From Phenylobacterium montanum (GTDB taxonomy: Bacteria; Pseudomonadota; Alphaproteobacteria; Caulobacterales; Caulobacteraceae), in assembly GCF_018135625.1 (NCBI RefSeq), contig NZ_CP073078.1, forward strand, positions 1,892,501-1,956,500: 64,000 nt of DNA, read 5' to 3'. Shown here piece by piece: positions 25,535 through 33,455 of the stretch (position 1 is the stretch's first letter; each line of letters begins with the position of its first letter). The notes beneath the pieces were generated by a model, which saw only the letters and a program-made list of their open reading frames with translations, was not told the DNA's origin and made no database searches. Position numbers and translations under genes: made by a program.

Positions 25535-25717
25535 ATGCGCATTTCGACCCTGGGCGGCGTCGCAGCCGCGATGATGGCTCTGATCTGGATGGTGGCGGCC
25601 AGCTATCGGCCGGCCAGCCTCTATGTCGACGACGGCCCGCGCGCGGCGCCGACCGCCGAAAGCCTGGCGGCGGCCCATCCGCCTGGACGGCTGGTTACAC
25701 GCGCACGCGCCCTGTGA
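25535..25717 (+). CDS. tiny single-span membrane protein, first of a tandem pair
   Basis: A 60-aa protein whose first half, MRISTLGGVAAAMMALIWMVAASYRP, is one transmembrane helix. The N-terminal 26 residues are almost the same as those of the next small gene at 25784 (MRLSTLSAVAAAMMLLIWMVAATWRP), so the pair arose by tandem duplication. The rest is a short polar tail that differs between the two. Function unknown. The frame runs upstream to 25430, but the conserved start is at ATG 25535. Confidence 0.55.
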   Translation: MRISTLGGVAAAMMALIWMVAASYRPASLYVDDGPRAAPTAESLAAAHPPGRLVTRARAL

Positions 25718-25783
25718 CCCCTGGCGCAGCGGCCGGCCGCCGGCGGGGCTAGAGAACGCGCCGCCTGAACGGGGGCCTGACCG

Positions 25784-25926
25784 ATGCGCCTTTCCACCCT
25801 GAGCGCCGTGGCCGCGGCGATGATGCTGCTGATCTGGATGGTCGCCGCGACCTGGCGGCCGCATGGGCTGTACGCCGATACCAGCGCCGGGGCGCCGGGA
25901 GCCATGGCGGCGGCGGGACGGCCGTA
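25784..25926 (+). CDS. tiny single-span membrane protein, second of a tandem pair
   Basis: A 47-aa protein (ATG 25784 to the stop ending at 25927) that matches the N-terminal half of the gene at 25535 in 17-20 of the first 26 residues. It has one transmembrane helix and a short tail rich in Gly, Ala and Pro. GGGGGCCTGACCG upstream includes a weak ribosome site. The duplicate pattern in two independent frames is the main support for both genes being real. I do not recognise the family. Confidence 0.55.
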
Positions 25927-25958
25927 GGGGCGGAGCACTGGGCCCTATCGGTACCGTT

Positions 25959-25990
25959 CCGCTCATCCCGGCGAATGCCGGGATGAGCGG
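25959..25990. repeat. palindromic repeat, family C (complete hairpin)
   Basis: CCGCTCATCCCGGC at 25959-25972, the loop GAAT, and GCCGGGATGAGCGG at 25977-25990 form a perfect 14-base-pair hairpin. A half copy is at 21681-21702. It stands between the tandem membrane genes and the SOS-box gene and could also act as a terminator. Confidence 0.85.
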
Positions 25991-26041
25991 GTTGTTTGAG
26001 GGCCGATCGCGACTTCCCTCTTGCCTGAATCGCCCAAATAT

Positions 26042-26056
26042 GTTCTTGTTTTGTTC
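26042..26056. promoter_or_regulatory. LexA (SOS) box, alphaproteobacterial type
   Basis: GTTCTTGTTTTGTTC is an exact match to the alphaproteobacterial LexA operator, GTTC-N7-GTTC (established for Caulobacter, Rhizobium and Rhodobacter). A third GTTC follows at 26059-26062. The box ends immediately before ATG 26057, so LexA bound there would cover the transcription start, and the mRNA may be leaderless. Confidence 0.75.
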
Positions 26057-26752
26057 ATGTTCATATCCAGCGACCTCGCCGATCCCCAGCCGCTCGATCC
26101 CGCCCAGACGCGGGCGCTGCGGCATGGGCTGATTTTGCAGCGGCTGGTCGAGGTGGGCATGACCCTTTTGGGCGCGGTGGAGCGCGAGGCCCTGGCCCGC
26201 GCCGAGGCGGTCGAGGCGGCGATGATCGCCGGCCGGACCCTGCCGCCGCCCTCGCCCCAGGACCCGGGGCTGAGCTTTTCCCGCATCTCGCGCGCCGTGC
26301 GCCTGACTCTGGCGCTGGAGGCGCGGGTGGCCGAGGGCCAGGTCGCCCAGCCGGTCGCGGCCGAACCGCCCCCGCCGCGCCCGATCTGCGCCGAGGAGGA
26401 GGCGCGCATGGAGCGCATCGCCGAGCGCAAGGCCCACGCGCAGGAAGCGGTCGAGAAGCTGATCGATGCGGCCCCGGCGGGCGAGGCCGAGGCCCTGCAC
26501 AACGCCCTGGCCGAGCGGCTGGAGGACGCCCCCGACGAGGCGGAGTTCGAGCGCGCGCCGGTCAGCCGGCTGATCGAGCGGATCTGCGCCGACCTGGGCG
26601 TCGAGCCCGACTGGGACCTGTGGGAAGACGAGCCCTGGGCCCGCAACGAGGCGACCCGCCGCGTGCGCGGCTCGCCCTATGCGCGGCGGCGGACGCGGGT
26701 CGAGCCGCGGTCGGCGCCGGCGGGGCGACGGGAAGCGGCGGACGATGGGTGA
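26057..26752 (+). CDS. uncharacterised protein, probable SOS-regulated gene
   Basis: A 231-aa soluble, largely helical protein. It is rich in Glu, Ala and Arg, with long coiled-coil-like stretches (ALVEREALARAEAVEAA type) and a conserved-looking core around LDPAQTRALRHGLILQRLVEVGMTLLGAVE. The basic C-terminus (RRVRGSPYARRRTRVEPR) could bind nucleic acid. I do not recognise the family. The ATG at 26057 abuts a perfect LexA box, whereas the longer frame from TTG 26021 would place the box inside the gene. An SOS role (DNA repair or cell-division control) is inferred from the operator only. Confidence 0.65.
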   Translation: MFISSDLADPQPLDPAQTRALRHGLILQRLVEVGMTLLGAVEREALARAEAVEAAMIAGRTLPPPSPQDPGLSFSRISRAVRLTLALEARVAEGQVAQPVAAEPPPPRPICAEEEARMERIAERKAHAQEAVEKLIDAAPAGEAEALHNALAERLEDAPDEAEFERAPVSRLIERICADLGVEPDWDLWEDEPWARNEATRRVRGSPYARRRTRVEPRSAPAGRREAADDG

Positions 26753-26773
26753 GGGTTGCAGAGCCATCCGCGC

Positions 26774-26885
26774 GCCCTTCGAGACAGCCGCTTCGCGGCT
26801 TCCTCAGGATGACTAAGGTCATTGGATTGCAAAGATAATCGTCATGGTGAGGAGCGACCCGAAGGGGCGCGTCTCGAACCACGCA
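26774..26885. repeat. chimeric palindromic repeat, family B left half plus family A right half
   Basis: The left part has CCTTCGAGAC and CCTCAGGATGAC, which are family B sequences. The right part, GTCATGGTGAGGAGC at 26841-26855 and GCGTCTCGAACCACGCA at 26869-26885, is exactly the right half of family A. The two arms therefore no longer fully pair, apart from the inner GTCATGGTGAG and CTCAGGATGAC region. Confidence 0.7.
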
Positions 26886-26907
26886 CGAGTCGAGCGCAAT
26901 GCAGCCA

Positions 26908-26933
26908 CCCTTCCCCCATCGATGGGGGAAGGG
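26908..26933. repeat. palindrome, possible repeat family D
   Basis: CCCTTCCCCCATCG and its complement CGATGGGGGAAGGG form a perfect 26-base palindrome. Such CCCTTCCCCCATCGATGGGGG elements occur in many intergenic gaps of alphaproteobacteria (recollection). It lies upstream of the ThDP-enzyme gene. Confidence 0.6.
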
Positions 26934-27089
26934 TTCCTCGTGCTGGGCCGATCCTGCCTCCAGCTATGCGGTTTGGCGGGCGATCCATGCCAAAAATGCA
27001 CGGGCGGCCGGGCAAATCGGTGAGAAAACGCCCGGGAAGCTGGGATAGGATGGCCGAACCGTTTCGCCATCCTCCAGGCCGCACGCCCC

Positions 27090-29408
27090 ATGAACGCTCC
27101 CCTGCCCGCCCAAAGCCTCGCCAACCATGCTCAGGACGTGATCGCCGAGCTGGACGACAAGGTGCGCTGGCTGTCGGCCTGGACCATCCACAACGCCAAC
27201 CACCTGCGCGAGAGCCGCGACGGGCTGAAGGTGGGCGGGCACCAGGCCAGCTCGGCCTCGATGGCCACCATCATGTCGGCGCTCTATTTCTCGGTGCTGC
27301 AGCCCGAGGACCGGGTGGCGGTGAAGCCGCACGCCAGCCCCGTGTTCCACGCCATCCAGTACCTCTATGGCCGCCAGAGCCTGGACCAGCTGCAGCGGTT
27401 CCGCAGCCTGGGCGGGGCGCAGTCCTATCCCTCGCGCACCAAGGACAAGGACGACGTCGACTTCTCCACCGGCTCGGTCGGGCTGGGCGTGGCCATGACC
27501 GCCTTCGCCTCGATCACCCAGGACTACATGATCGCCCACGGGGCCCTGGCGCCGGAAAAGGCCGGGCGGATGATCTCGCTCTTGGGCGACGCCGAGCTGG
27601 ACGAGGGCAACATCTATGAGTGCGTGATCGAGGGGGCCAAGCACGACCTGAGGAACTGCTGGTGGATCGTCGACTACAACCGCCAGAGCCTGGACGCGAC
27701 CACCTGGGATTCGATGTTCCTGCGCTTCGCCGACATCTTCCAGGCGGTGGGCTGGGACGTGATCACCCTGAAATATGGGAGGAAGCTGCAGGCCGCCTTC
27801 GCCCGCAAGGGCGGGGCCGAGCTGGAGCGCTGGATCGACGAGAGCCCCAACGACCTCTATGCGGCCCTGAGCTTCCAGGGCGGGGCGGCCTGGCGCGCGC
27901 GGCTGATGGCCGATATCGGCGACAGGCCGGGGGTGAAGGCGCTGCTGGCGTCCTATGACGACGACGCCCTGGCCGGGCTGATGACCAACCTGGCGGGGCA
28001 CGACCTGGGGCTTCTGCTCGACACCTTCCATGCGGTGAAGGACGAGCGGCCCAAGTTCTTCATCGTCTACACCATCAAGGGCTTTGGCCTGCCGTTCCAG
28101 GGGCACAAGGACAACCATTCGGGCCTGATGACCGTGGCCCAGATGGAGACCTTCCAGAAGCGCAACCGGGTGCCCGAGGGCCGTGAGTGGGACAAGTTCG
28201 CCGGCCTGCCGCGCGAGGCGGCCGAGTACGAGGCCTTCCTGGCCGCCGCGCCCTTCGCCGGGCGCAAGACCGAGCGGCCCGAGGCGCCGCGGATCGCCGT
28301 GCCGGGGCTAGCCGAATTCCCGCGGCCGAGCGGCAAGCAGTCGACCCAGGTGGCGTTCGGCAAGATCCTCAACGACCTGGCGCGCGCCGGCGGCGAACTG
28401 GCCGACGCCATCGTGACGACCTCGCCCGACGTGACCGTCTCCACCAACCTGGGGGGGTTCGTCAACCAGCGCGGCCTGTTCGCGCGCGAGGGCCGGCGCG
28501 ACCAGTTCAAGGATTCCAACATCGCCTCGCCGCAGAAGTGGATTATGGGACCCAAGGGCCAGCACATCGAGCTGGGCATAGCCGAGAACAACCTGTTCCT
28601 GCTGCTGGCGGCGCTGGGCCTGTCGGGCGATCTGTTCGGGCGGCGGGTGATGCCGGTCGGCACGCTCTACGATCCCTTCATCAACCGCGGCCTCGATGCC
28701 CTGAACTATGCCTGCTACCAGGACGCCCGGTTCCTTTTGGTCGCGACCCCGTCGGGCCTGACCCTGGCGCCCGAGGGCGGGGCGCACCAGTCGATCCATA
28801 CGCCCCTGATCGGCATGGCCCAGGACAAGCTGTCGTACTTCGAGCCCGCCTATGTGGACGAGCTGTCGGCGATCATGCGCTGGGCGTTCGGGCACATGCA
28901 GGATGCGGACGGCGGCTCGGTTTACCTGCGCCTGTCGACCCGGGCGCTGGAGCAGCCGGCGCGGGAGCTGGACGAGGCCCAGCTGGTCGAGGGCGCCTAT
29001 TGGGAGGTCGAGCCCGCGGCCGGGGCGGACCTGGCCGTGGTCTATGCCGGGGCGGTGGCGCCCGAGGCGCGGGAGGCGTTCGAGCTGATGCTGGAGGACG
29101 TGCCGGGCGCGGGCCTGCTGGCCGTGCCGAGCCCCGACCGGCTGCACCGCGGCTGGACCGCCGGCATGGGCGGGACCGGCTCGCATGTGGAGCGGCTCCT
29201 GTCGCGCCTGGCGCCGCACGCCGCCCTGGTCACGGTGATCGACGGCCCGCCGGCGACCCTGTCCTGGCTGGGCGGCGTCTTGGGCCACAAGGTCCGCGCG
29301 CTGGGCCTGGAGCGCTTCGGCCAGTCCGGCGACGTGCCCGACCTCTACCGCGCCTATCGCCTGGACGCCGAGGCGATCCTGGACGCCGCGGCGGCGGCTC
29401 TTGCCTAG
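27090..29408 (+). CDS. transketolase/AceE-like thiamine-diphosphate enzyme
   Basis: A 772-aa ThDP-dependent enzyme of the transketolase superfamily. The N-terminal part has GDAELDEGNIYECVIEGA...WWIVDYNRQSLD, which is the Mg/ThDP site (GD-x-E...N-R). The middle has the second pyrimidine-binding domain: HIELGIAENNLFLLLAALG and TLYDPFINRGLDALNYACYQDA. The C-terminal domain resembles transketolase C. Its length and motifs are intermediate between transketolase and homodimeric pyruvate dehydrogenase E1 (AceE). Which 2-oxo acid or sugar it uses is undecided. There are no dihydrolipoyl transacetylase genes next to it. It ends 4 bases over the convergent phaB stop. Confidence 0.82.
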   Translation: MNAPLPAQSLANHAQDVIAELDDKVRWLSAWTIHNANHLRESRDGLKVGGHQASSASMATIMSALYFSVLQPEDRVAVKPHASPVFHAIQYLYGRQSLDQLQRFRSLGGAQSYPSRTKDKDDVDFSTGSVGLGVAMTAFASITQDYMIAHGALAPEKAGRMISLLGDAELDEGNIYECVIEGAKHDLRNCWWIVDYNRQSLDATTWDSMFLRFADIFQAVGWDVITLKYGRKLQAAFARKGGAELERWIDESPNDLYAALSFQGGAAWRARLMADIGDRPGVKALLASYDDDALAGLMTNLAGHDLGLLLDTFHAVKDERPKFFIVYTIKGFGLPFQGHKDNHSGLMTVAQMETFQKRNRVPEGREWDKFAGLPREAAEYEAFLAAAPFAGRKTERPEAPRIAVPGLAEFPRPSGKQSTQVAFGKILNDLARAGGELADAIVTTSPDVTVSTNLGGFVNQRGLFAREGRRDQFKDSNIASPQKWIMGPKGQHIELGIAENNLFLLLAALGLSGDLFGRRVMPVGTLYDPFINRGLDALNYACYQDARFLLVATPSGLTLAPEGGAHQSIHTPLIGMAQDKLSYFEPAYVDELSAIMRWAFGHMQDADGGSVYLRLSTRALEQPARELDEAQLVEGAYWEVEPAAGADLAVVYAGAVAPEAREAFELMLEDVPGAGLLAVPSPDRLHRGWTAGMGGTGSHVERLLSRLAPHAALVTVIDGPPATLSWLGGVLGHKVRALGLERFGQSGDVPDLYRAYRLDAEAILDAAAAALA

Positions 29409-30127
29409 ACCATGTACTGGCCGCCGTTGATGGTCAGGGTGGCGCCGGTGATGAAGCCCTGGCCCTCGGCCGCCAGGAAGGCGACGCAGCGCGCCACCTC
29501 CTCCGGCTGGCCGAGGCGGCCGACCGGTATGTCGGCCTTGATGTGGGTCAGGACTTCCGCCGGGACATGGGCGACCATGTCGGTGTCGATATAGCCCGGC
29601 GCGACGGCGTTGACCGTGATCCCCTTGCGCGCGGTCTCCAGCGCCAGGGCCTTGGTGAAGCCGATCACCCCAGCCTTGGCGGCGGCGTAGTTGGTCTGGC
29701 CGAACTGGCCCTTCTGGCCGTTGATCGAGGCGATGTTGACGATCCGCCCATGACCGCGCTCGCGCATGCCGCCGATCACCGGCCGGGTCATGTTGTAGAG
29801 GCCGCTGAGGTCGACACGGATCACCTGGTCCCAGGCCGCGTCCTCCATCTTGTGCAGAGCCATATCGTGGGTGACGCCGGCGTTGTTGACCAGGACGTCG
29901 ATGGGGCCGAGCAGTTCCTCGACCTCCTTGAGGGCCGAACGGCACTCCAGGCTTTCGGCGACGTCGCATTTCAGCGCTAGGATATCCAGCTCCTCGCGGC
30001 AGGCCCGGGCCGCCTCGTCGTTGCCGGCATAGAAGGCGGCGACCCGCAGGCCGTCCGCCTTGAGCTGCTGGCAGATCGCGCGGCCGATGCCCCGCGTCCC
30101 GCCCGTCACCACCGCGACCCTCGTCAT
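29405..30127 (-). CDS. phaB: acetoacetyl-CoA reductase
   Basis: A 240-aa short-chain dehydrogenase that reduces acetoacetyl-CoA to (R)-3-hydroxybutyryl-CoA with NADPH for polyhydroxybutyrate synthesis. Motifs: TGGTRGIG cofactor site, NNAGVTHD, the SINGQKGQFGQTNYAAAK segment with the catalytic Ser/Tyr/Lys, and PGYIDTDMV. SINGQKGQFGQTNY is diagnostic for PhaB. GGGAGGTCGAG stands before the ATG at 30127, so longer frames are not needed. PHA synthase and thiolase are not in the window. Upstream is a gap shared with a divergent universal stress gene that contains two FNR/FixK-type boxes. Confidence 0.92.
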   Translation of the reverse strand: MTRVAVVTGGTRGIGRAICQQLKADGLRVAAFYAGNDEAARACREELDILALKCDVAESLECRSALKEVEELLGPIDVLVNNAGVTHDMALHKMEDAAWDQVIRVDLSGLYNMTRPVIGGMRERGHGRIVNIASINGQKGQFGQTNYAAAKAGVIGFTKALALETARKGITVNAVAPGYIDTDMVAHVPAEVLTHIKADIPVGRLGQPEEVARCVAFLAAEGQGFITGATLTINGGQYMV

Positions 30128-30188
30128 CTCGACCTCCCGTGGACCGGCTTTCGGGGCGGACCATGCCGCCCCCGCGCGGGACCAGGCA

Positions 30189-30202
30189 TTGACCGAGGTC
30201 AA
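30189..30202. promoter_or_regulatory. FNR/FixK-type box upstream of phaB
   Basis: TTGACCGAGGTCAA matches the TTGAC-N4-GTCAA form of FNR/FixK/CRP-type operators. Its centre is at 30195.5, 68.5 bases from the phaB start codon. This equals the distance of the second box from the usp start, as expected for paired divergent promoters. Confidence 0.55.
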
Positions 30203-30227
30203 GAGCGGGCGGAGAGGCCGGCGAGCT

Positions 30228-30241
30228 TTGATGCGCATCAA
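30228..30241. promoter_or_regulatory. FNR/FixK-type box upstream of the universal stress gene
   Basis: TTGATGCGCATCAA is a perfect TTGAT-N4-ATCAA palindrome, the canonical FNR/FnrL/FixK recognition site (established). Its centre is at 30234.5, 68.5 bases before the usp start at 30303. A protein bound here would activate in low oxygen. Confidence 0.75.
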
Positions 30242-30302
30242 CGCGGGTCAGGCGCCCCTGGGGAAGGATGCGGCGCAAACGCCTCCGGGGAGACGCCGCA
30301 GC

Positions 30303-31142
30303 ATGGACTTAAAGGACCTGATCCTGTTCCTGGAGGCGGGCGCGCCGTGCGAGGCGCGGATTGGCCTCGCCGTCGGCCTGGCCGAGCAGTTCGGGGCCAG
30401 CCTCACCACCCTACTGGCGCCGCTGGAGCCGCCGGTGGCGATCCCGGACGGGTTCGCGATCGGGCCCCTGGGGGTGAGCGAGGTGCTGGAGCGGCGCGAG
30501 GCCGAGGCCGCCCAGGCGATGACGCTGGTGCGGGACGCCCTGGACGCAGCCCTGTCGGGCCGCGATATCCGGCACGCGGAGTTAGAGACCCTGGCCGGCG
30601 AGACGCCGCAGGGCCTGGGCCAACGCGCGCGCTGCCACGACCTGGCGATCCTGCGCCGCCCACAGGCGCACGACCTCGCCGGCCACGCCCTGGCCGAAGC
30701 CGTCGCCCTGGCCAGCGGCGCGCCGTGCCTGCTGGTCCCCGATGCGCCGGCGCCGAGGGTCCCGTTCTCACGCATCATGATCGGCTGGAACGGTTCGCGC
30801 GAGGCCAAGCGCGCGCTGCAGGACGCCCTGCCGCTGCTGCAGCGGGCCAGTTTCGTACGCCTGCTGGCCGTGGGCGGCGAGTCGGGGACGCTCCCGGACC
30901 GCGCCTCCCGCGAGGACATCACGAAGCTCTTGGCCCTGCACGGCGTGGCGGCCGGGTTCGAGCGGATCGACGCCCGGGGCGAGGACGCCGGCGCGGCCAT
31001 GTTGGGCGCCTGCGCGGCGCTGAAGGCCGATCTTCTGATCATGGGCGCCTATGGCCACTCGCGCACCAAGGAGCTGGTCCTGGGCGGGGCGACGCGCACC
31101 GTGCTGGCGAAAGCTTCGCTGCCGGTTCTGCTGTCGCATTGA
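30303..31142 (+). CDS. universal stress protein (UspA family)
   Basis: A 279-aa protein with two Usp-like halves. The C-terminal half has the nucleotide-binding signature GAYGHSRTKELVLGGATR (G-2x-G-9x-G-S/T) and IMIGWNGSREAKRA. The N-terminal half is degenerate. Members are often induced by oxygen limitation in alphaproteobacteria, which fits the perfect FNR/FixK box upstream (inference). It is divergent from phaB. Confidence 0.85.
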   Translation: MDLKDLILFLEAGAPCEARIGLAVGLAEQFGASLTTLLAPLEPPVAIPDGFAIGPLGVSEVLERREAEAAQAMTLVRDALDAALSGRDIRHAELETLAGETPQGLGQRARCHDLAILRRPQAHDLAGHALAEAVALASGAPCLLVPDAPAPRVPFSRIMIGWNGSREAKRALQDALPLLQRASFVRLLAVGGESGTLPDRASREDITKLLALHGVAAGFERIDARGEDAGAAMLGACAALKADLLIMGAYGHSRTKELVLGGATRTVLAKASLPVLLSH

Positions 31143-31231
31143 CGCCGAGCCGCTTTGCCTCCGGCTGCAGGCGGCTCTATGGTCCGCCCAAGGCGGCGAG
31201 ACCGCCGTTGCAAGACCTGGGGGAGCGTGCT

Positions 31232-33406
31232 TTGCGCAAGATTCTGACGGCTTCAATCCTGGCCGCGTGCCTCGCCTCGCCCGCCCTCGCCGCCACGCCG
31301 GCCGAACAGGCGCGCTGGAAGCACGAGGCGGCGGCGGTGACCATCACCCGCGACGACTGGGGTATCGCCCATGTGCGCGGCAAGACCGACGCCGACGCGG
31401 TGTTCGGCATGGTCTACGCCCAGGCCGAGGACGACTTCAACCGCGTGGAGACCAACTTCATCAACGCCCAGGGCCGCCTGGCCGAGGCGGAGGGTGAGAG
31501 CGCGGTCTGGCAGGACCTGAGGATGAAGCTGTTCATCGACCCGGCGACGCTGAAGGCCGACTATGCGGCCAGCCCGGCCTGGCTGAAGAAGCTGATGGTC
31601 GCCTGGGCCGACGGGCTGAACGACTATCTGGCCACCCATCCGGCTGTAAAGCCGCGGGTGATCCGGCATTTCGAGCCCTGGATGGCGCTGAGCTTCTCGG
31701 AAGGCAGCATCGGCGGCGACATCGAGCGGGTCGACCTCGAGAAGCTGGCGGCCTTCTACGGCAAGACCCAGGTCGCGGCGGCCTCAGGGCCGGTGTTCTA
31801 CCAGGAACCGACGGGGTCGAACGGCATCGCCATCGCGCCGTCGAATACGGTGGATCACCACGCCCTGCTGCTGATCAACCCGCACACCTCGTTCTTCTTC
31901 CGCTCCGAGGAGCAGGTGACGAGCGGCGAGGGACTGAACGTCTACGGCGCCTCCACCTGGGGCCAGTTCTTCGTCTATCAGGGCTTCAACGCCCACGCCG
32001 GCTGGATGCACACCTCCAGCGGCATCGACAATGTCGACACCTTCGCCGAGACCATCGTCAGGAAGGACGGCAAGCTGTTCTATCGCTACGGCGCTGACCT
32101 GAAGCCGGTGACCACCTCGAAGATCACGGTGCCCTATCGCACGGCCGCAGGTTCGATGGCGTCGAAGACCTTCACCGTCTATCGCACCCAGCATGGCCCG
32201 ATTATCCGCGCCGACGGCGACAAGTGGATCGCCATCGCCCTGATGAACACCCCGATGAAGGCGCTGGAACAGTCCTGGCTGCGCACCAAGGCGAGCGACT
32301 ACAGGAGCTATATGAAGGTGGCCGAGCTGAAGGCCAATTCCTCGAACAACACCCTGTTCGCCGACGACAAGGGCGAGATCGCCTATCTGCACCCTCAGTT
32401 CATCCCGGTGCGCAATGACAAATACGACTACACCCACCCCGTCGACGGCTCGAACCCGGATACCGACTGGAAGGGGCTGCACACGCTCGATCAGGCGCCG
32501 CACCTTCTGAATCCGCCGAACGGCTGGGTGTTCAACACCAACAACTGGCCCTATTCGGCGGCCGGGCCGGATAGCCCCAAGATCAGCGACTATCCTCGCT
32601 ATATGGACACGGCCGGCGAGAACCCGCGCGGCCAGCACGCCACGCGCCTTTTGACCGGCAAGACGGACTTCACCCTCGAAGGCCTGATGCATGCAGCCTA
32701 CGATTCCTACCAGCCGGCCTTCGCCAAGCTGATCCCCACCTTGCTCAAAGCCTGGGACGAAGCGCCGGCGGACGATCCGCTGAAGGCCAAGCTGGCCGAC
32801 CAGGTCGCCGCTCTGCGCGCCTGGGACTATCGCTGGGGGGCGGATTCGCCGGCGACCTCGCTGGCGGTGTTTTGGGGCGACGCCCTATGGGCCAACAGCC
32901 ATGAGGACGCCGAGCGGGAGGATCTGGACGTCTATGACTTCATGGCCAACCGGACCACGGCGGCGCAGAAGCTGAAGGCCCTCGCCGAGGCGTCTGACCG
33001 GCTGACCGCCGACTTCGGCTCCTGGAAGACGCCCTGGGGCGAGATCAACCGCTATCAGCGCAACAACGGCGACATCGTGCAGGTGTTCGACGACAAGAAA
33101 CCCTCGACCCCGGTGCCGTTCACCTCGGCCCAGTGGGGGTCGCTGGCCTCGTTCGGCGCCCACCGCTATCCGGGGACCAAGCGCTACTATGGGACCAAGG
33201 GCAACAGCTTCGTCGCCGTGGTCGAGTTCGGGCCCAAGGTCCGCGCCTATGCGGTCACCGCCGGCGGCGAGAGCGGTCATCCGGAGTCGAAGCATTTCGG
33301 CGACGAGGCAGTACGCTATGCCGAAGGGAACCTGAGGGAGGTCTATTTCTATCCGGAGCAGCTGAAGGGCCACACGGAGCGGACCTATCAGCCGACCGCG
33401 CCGTGA
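31232..33406 (+). CDS. penicillin acylase family amidase, exported
   Basis: A 724-aa Ntn-hydrolase of the penicillin/AHL acylase family. The TTG at 31232 opens a signal peptide (ILTASILAACLASPALAAT). The alpha-subunit region has DDWGIAHVRGKTDADAVFGMVYAQAEDDFNR. The processing site is in EPTGSNGIAIAPSNT, where the Ser of GSN would become the nucleophile of the beta-subunit. HHALLLINPHTSFFF and later WGINRYQRNNGD-like motifs are typical of the family. The usual SNNW is SNGI here, as in the broader acylase group. Substrates may be cyclic amides, N-acyl homoserine lactones or N-acyl amino acids. GGGAGC lies upstream. Confidence 0.88.
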   Translation: MRKILTASILAACLASPALAATPAEQARWKHEAAAVTITRDDWGIAHVRGKTDADAVFGMVYAQAEDDFNRVETNFINAQGRLAEAEGESAVWQDLRMKLFIDPATLKADYAASPAWLKKLMVAWADGLNDYLATHPAVKPRVIRHFEPWMALSFSEGSIGGDIERVDLEKLAAFYGKTQVAAASGPVFYQEPTGSNGIAIAPSNTVDHHALLLINPHTSFFFRSEEQVTSGEGLNVYGASTWGQFFVYQGFNAHAGWMHTSSGIDNVDTFAETIVRKDGKLFYRYGADLKPVTTSKITVPYRTAAGSMASKTFTVYRTQHGPIIRADGDKWIAIALMNTPMKALEQSWLRTKASDYRSYMKVAELKANSSNNTLFADDKGEIAYLHPQFIPVRNDKYDYTHPVDGSNPDTDWKGLHTLDQAPHLLNPPNGWVFNTNNWPYSAAGPDSPKISDYPRYMDTAGENPRGQHATRLLTGKTDFTLEGLMHAAYDSYQPAFAKLIPTLLKAWDEAPADDPLKAKLADQVAALRAWDYRWGADSPATSLAVFWGDALWANSHEDAEREDLDVYDFMANRTTAAQKLKALAEASDRLTADFGSWKTPWGEINRYQRNNGDIVQVFDDKKPSTPVPFTSAQWGSLASFGAHRYPGTKRYYGTKGNSFVAVVEFGPKVRAYAVTAGGESGHPESKHFGDEAVRYAEGNLREVYFYPEQLKGHTERTYQPTAP

Positions 33407-33414
33407 GGGCGGGC

Positions 33415-33439
33415 GGATAGGCTGGACTCCAGCCTATCC
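33415..33439. terminator. hairpin between acylase and enoyl-CoA hydratase
   Basis: GGATAGGCTGG and CCAGCCTATCC form an 11-base-pair stem with a loop of three in the 49-base gap between two convergent genes. It may terminate both. Confidence 0.65.
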
Positions 33440-33455
33440 GTATTAAAGCCAAGAT

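Noticed and set aside
28308-30278. A 656-codon minus-strand frame over the ThDP enzyme and phaB
   Set aside because: It overlaps real genes in other frames and has no domain. phaB itself in the correct minus-strand frame is recognisable.
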